NCBI GenBank assembly: GCA_021847165.1
Contig: JAJZUH010000048.1
Coordinates: 1 to 11,204, forward strand
Length of the DNA stretch: 11,204 bases
Direction of reading: 5' to 3'
Source: Pseudomonadota bacterium
GTDB lineage: Bacteria; Pseudomonadota; Gammaproteobacteria; Burkholderiales; Gallionellaceae
How positions within the stretch are numbered: the stretch's first letter is position 1; every line of letters starts with the position of its first letter. Positions 8,123 through 11,204 of the stretch are shown here, one piece after another. The position numbers were made by a program, and so were the translations under genes. The notes under the pieces were generated by a model. That model did no database searches, was not told the DNA's origin, and saw only the letters and a list, made by a program, of their open reading frames with translations.

Positions 8123-8198
8123 TGGTGGCTCGGGGCGGAATCGAACCACCGACACAAGGATTTTCAATCCTCTGCTCTACCGACTGAGCTACCGAGCC
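8123..8198 (-). tRNA. tRNA-Phe (anticodon GAA)
   Basis: A complete 76-nt cloverleaf including an encoded 3' CCA. The acceptor stem is GGCTCGG/CCGAGCC with discriminator A. The D arm is AGCTCAGTCGGTAGAGC. The anticodon stem GAGGA/TCCTT (one G-U pair) encloses loop TTGAAAA with anticodon GAA at 8163-8165. The T arm contains GGTTCGATTCC. It decodes UUC/UUU. It is transcribed from its own stable-RNA-type promoter just upstream and sits between the groEL terminator and the lipoprotein gene. A tRNA 3' end can serve as an integration site, but no integrase or duplicated 3' end is seen here. Confidence 0.97.
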
Positions 8199-8200
8199 AT

Positions 8201-8232
8201 TTTTGCGCCCATCCCCATCGGGGTGGGCAAAA
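8201..8232 (-). other. Leader hairpin between tRNA-Phe promoter and mature tRNA
   Basis: On the minus strand TTTTGCCCA-CCCC-GAT-GGGG-A-TGGGC-GC-AAAA folds into a stem of about 13 bp with two small bulges and a 3-nt loop, ending 2 nt before the mature tRNA 5' end. There is no U-run after it on either strand, so it is not a standard terminator. It would lie in the precursor 5' leader removed by RNase P. Confidence 0.5.
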
Positions 8233-8243
8233 CGAAGGGGCGC

Positions 8244-8272
8244 ATTGTAGCGGCAAGCTGCAATGCGGGCAA
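8244..8272 (-). promoter_or_regulatory. tRNA-Phe promoter
   Basis: On the minus strand the -35 box is TTGCCC (8267-8272, 4/6 match) and the -10 box is TACAAT (8244-8249, 5/6 match), separated by exactly 17 bp. The sequence after the -10 box is GCGCCCC, the GC-rich discriminator typical of stringently controlled stable-RNA promoters. The start is predicted near 8237, giving a leader of about 40 nt. Confidence 0.7.
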
Positions 8273-8273
8273 C

Positions 8274-8308
8274 ACAAAAAAACGAACCCCACCAAAGTGG
8301 GGTTCGTT
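8274..8308 (-). terminator. groESL rho-independent terminator
   Basis: A perfect 12-bp stem (AACGAACCCCAC and GTGGGGTTCGTT) with a 4-nt loop is followed on the minus strand by a run of seven T residues counting the end of the stem. It lies 80 bp after the groEL stop. This is a textbook intrinsic terminator ending the groES-groEL transcript. Its T-tract abuts the tRNA-Phe -35 box. Confidence 0.93.
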
Positions 8309-8344
8309 TGCATCTTTGACAGCGCATGGTCAAACCGCAGCAAA

Positions 8345-8373
8345 CGGTTCGAGTGCACTCGGCAATCGAACCG
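8345..8373 (-). other. Inverted repeat in the groEL 3' untranslated region
   Basis: An 8-bp perfect inverted repeat (CGGTTCGA and TCGAACCG) with a 13-nt loop starts 16 bp after the groEL stop and precedes the main terminator. There is no T-run after it, so it is more likely a 3'-end stabilising stem than a terminator. Confidence 0.4.
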
Positions 8374-8388
8374 CTCGCCAGGCCTGAC

Positions 8389-10080
<1,692 letters not shown>

Positions 10081-10374
10081 TTAGGCCTCGACGACGCCGA
10101 TGATGTCGTCTTCACCCAAGTTCACGTAATCATGTCCTTCAAACTTGAATTCTTTGCCGGCCCATTCTGAAGCTATCAAAACCTTGTCGCCGGGTTTAAC
10201 GCTCATCGGAACGAGCTTGCCATTGTTGTCGAGCTTTCCAGGGCCAACATATATCACTTCAGCCTGCAATGGCTTCTTTGCAGCTGCGTCGGGAATCACG
10301 ATACCGGACGCTGTCTTACGCTCTTCTTCCATACGCTTGACGATGACACGGTCGTGCAAGGGACGAATTTTCAT
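10081..10374 (-). CDS. groES: Co-chaperonin GroES (Hsp10)
   Basis: 97-residue co-chaperonin that caps the GroEL ring. It begins MKIRPLHDRVIVKRMEEE, the conserved first strand. The mobile loop around residues 17-34 (EEERKTASGIVIPDAAAKK) contains the hydrophobic GIVI segment that docks on GroEL. The family motif GPGKLDNNGKLVPMSVKPGD follows, and it ends in YVNLGEDDIIGVVEA. The length is normal. The start has AGGAG 7 nt upstream of the ATG at 10374. It is the first gene of the operon; groEL follows after 42 bp. The leader from the predicted start site is about 110 nt. Confidence 0.99.
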   Translation of the reverse strand: MKIRPLHDRVIVKRMEEERKTASGIVIPDAAAKKPLQAEVIYVGPGKLDNNGKLVPMSVKPGDKVLIASEWAGKEFKFEGHDYVNLGEDDIIGVVEA

Positions 10375-10463
10375 GCTTTATCTCCTGAAAACAGTGAATT
10401 AAATTAAGTATGAGAGCGGGTCGAGCTTAGTCGGCCATTCCAGCCGGGCAGCCACGCTGACTG

Positions 10464-10490
10464 TTAGCACTCCCCGCCAGCGACTGCTAA
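10464..10490. promoter_or_regulatory. CIRCE operator (HrcA binding site)
   Basis: On the plus strand TTAGCACTC, a 9-bp spacer and GACTGCTAA match the CIRCE consensus TTAGCACTC-N9-GAGTGCTAA with a single mismatch (C for G at position 3 of the second arm). It lies directly downstream of the -10 box and overlaps its last base, so bound HrcA would cover the transcription start of groESL. hrcA itself is not in the window. Confidence 0.93.
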
Positions 10491-10519
10491 TGATAGGGGC
10501 TCGTTCGTCCCATTTCAAG
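10490..10519 (-). promoter_or_regulatory. Overlapping sigma70-like and sigma32-like groESL promoters
   Basis: On the minus strand a sigma70-type promoter reads TTGAAA (10513-10518), a 17-bp spacer and TATCAT (10490-10495), 5/6 in each box. Shifted against it, a sigma32 heat-shock promoter reads CTTGAA (10514-10519), a 14-bp spacer and CCCCTATC (10492-10499), close to the known CTTGAAA-N11-16-CCCCATNT pattern. The two share nearly all bases and feed directly into the CIRCE site. This implies basal transcription, heat activation and HrcA repression at one spot. Confidence 0.8.
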
Positions 10520-10639
10520 GGCACGGCGATAATTTACCGCCGAACCGGGAAATATCCGGCCAGTAGTCCCGGTACCGCCCCCGCGCAACATTTCCATACC
10601 CGCCCTACGGTGCGGGCAAACTCCGTTATGATTCCGCGT

Positions 10640-11204
10640 ATGTCAGCCAACTCCGATCTCCTCGACCGCAGCCTCTCCGCCGTATGGCATCCCTGCACCC
10701 AGATGAAGCGGCACGAAACGTTGCCGCTGGTTCCCGTCGCGCGCGGCGAGGGCGTGTGGCTGTACGACCTTGACGGCCAGCGCTATCTGGACGCGGTGAG
10801 CTCCTGGTGGGTGAACCTGTTCGGCCACTGCAATCCGCGCATCAATGCCGCCGTCGCCGACCAGCTCGGCAAACTGGAACATGTCATGCTGGCCGGCTTT
10901 ACCCACGAACCGGTGGTCCAGCTGTCGGAACGATTGCGCGAGCTCGCCCCCGCCGGACTGGGACATTGCTTCTATGGATCGGACGGCGCCTCGGCCACGG
11001 AGATCTCCCTGAAGATGAGCGCCCACTACTGGCGCAACAGCGGGAAACCGGCGAAGACGCAATTCATCAGCCTGCAAAACAGCTACCACGGCGAGACGCT
11101 GGGTGCACTGTCGGTCACCGATGTCGCATTGTTCCGCGATGCCTATGGCGCATTGATCAAGCAGAACGCCACGGTTCCCTGCCCCGACTGGCGCAATGCG
11201 CAAG
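10640..11204 (+). CDS. bioA: Adenosylmethionine-8-amino-7-oxononanoate aminotransferase (3'-truncated)
   Basis: PLP enzyme that transfers the amino group of S-adenosylmethionine to KAPA to make DAPA in biotin synthesis (class III aminotransferase). Visible family features are VWHPCTQMK (16-23), the SSWWVNLFGHCNP substrate-site segment, HVMLAGFTHEP, the PLP phosphate-binding segment YGSDGASATEISLKM, and SYHGETLGALSVTD. E. coli Tyr17 aligns with Cys19 and its Asp147 with Glu; from memory both variants are common in beta- and gammaproteobacterial BioA, so they are not signs of decay. 188 codons are present of about 430-450; the PLP-lysine lies beyond the window. The ATG at 10640 is preferred because the protein then starts like BioA; an in-frame ATG at 10628 would add four residues. 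Neither has a Shine-Dalgarno site. It is transcribed divergently from groESL. Confidence 0.95.
   Translation, partial: MSANSDLLDRSLSAVWHPCTQMKRHETLPLVPVARGEGVWLYDLDGQRYLDAVSSWWVNLFGHCNPRINAAVADQLGKLEHVMLAGFTHEPVVQLSERLRELAPAGLGHCFYGSDGASATEISLKMSAHYWRNSGKPAKTQFISLQNSYHGETLGALSVTDVALFRDAYGALIKQNATVPCPDWRNAQ

Noticed and set aside
8039..8167. N-terminal extension of the lipoprotein frame up to 8167
   Set aside because: It would overlap the tRNA-Phe gene and its terminator and would bury the lipoprotein signal peptide; the GTG at 8038 has a proper ribosome site.
8123..8198. tRNA-Phe as an integration site
   Set aside because: No integrase gene, duplicated tRNA end or change in gene character is visible on either side.
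10643..11203. Minus-strand open frame opposite bioA
   Set aside because: The plus strand reads as BioA from its first residues; the minus frame is a shadow.

Overview
The window is GC-rich chromosomal DNA from a proteobacterium, most likely a betaproteobacterium (the groESL, hemA and bioA sequences would suit a Nitrosomonadales/Gallionellaceae-like organism, but this is recall rather than a search). Genes are densely packed with good Shine-Dalgarno sites. All genes but one lie on the minus strand; bioA at the right edge is on the plus strand. No mobile element, CRISPR array or prophage is visible.

Layout, left to right: (1) hemA, glutamyl-tRNA reductase, minus strand, cut at its 3' end by the window edge, with a perfect TATAAT -10 box upstream. 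(2) A minus-strand cluster of three genes read in the order cyclase, giant protein, small protein. These are a CHASE2 membrane adenylate cyclase (5437-7479), a secreted protein of about 1250 residues combining NHL beta-propeller repeats, FN3 domains, a transglutaminase-like Cys/His domain and TPRs (1606-5358), and a 131-residue secreted TPR-type protein (1160-1555). Short gaps of 50-78 bp suggest one operon. (3) A small TPR-like lipoprotein gene (7649-8038), separated from the cyclase by a strong hairpin terminator. (4) A tRNA-Phe(GAA) gene with its own promoter, leader hairpin and terminator. (5) The groES-groEL operon with overlapping sigma70-like and sigma32-like promoters, a CIRCE operator and a textbook terminator. 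(6) The divergently transcribed start of bioA (biotin synthesis).

The housekeeping parts (hemA, tRNA-Phe, groESL, bioA) are conventional. The least explained part is the three-gene CHASE2 cyclase module. Its domain content suggests envelope sensing: a periplasmic CHASE2 domain controls cytoplasmic cAMP synthesis, and the two exported proteins carry protein-binding (NHL, FN3, TPR) and possibly protein-processing or cross-linking (transglutaminase-like) domains. That functional link is inference from gene order and domains. No stretch above 300 bp lacks a gene; the longest is the groES/bioA intergenic region (10375-10639), which holds the heat-shock control elements.
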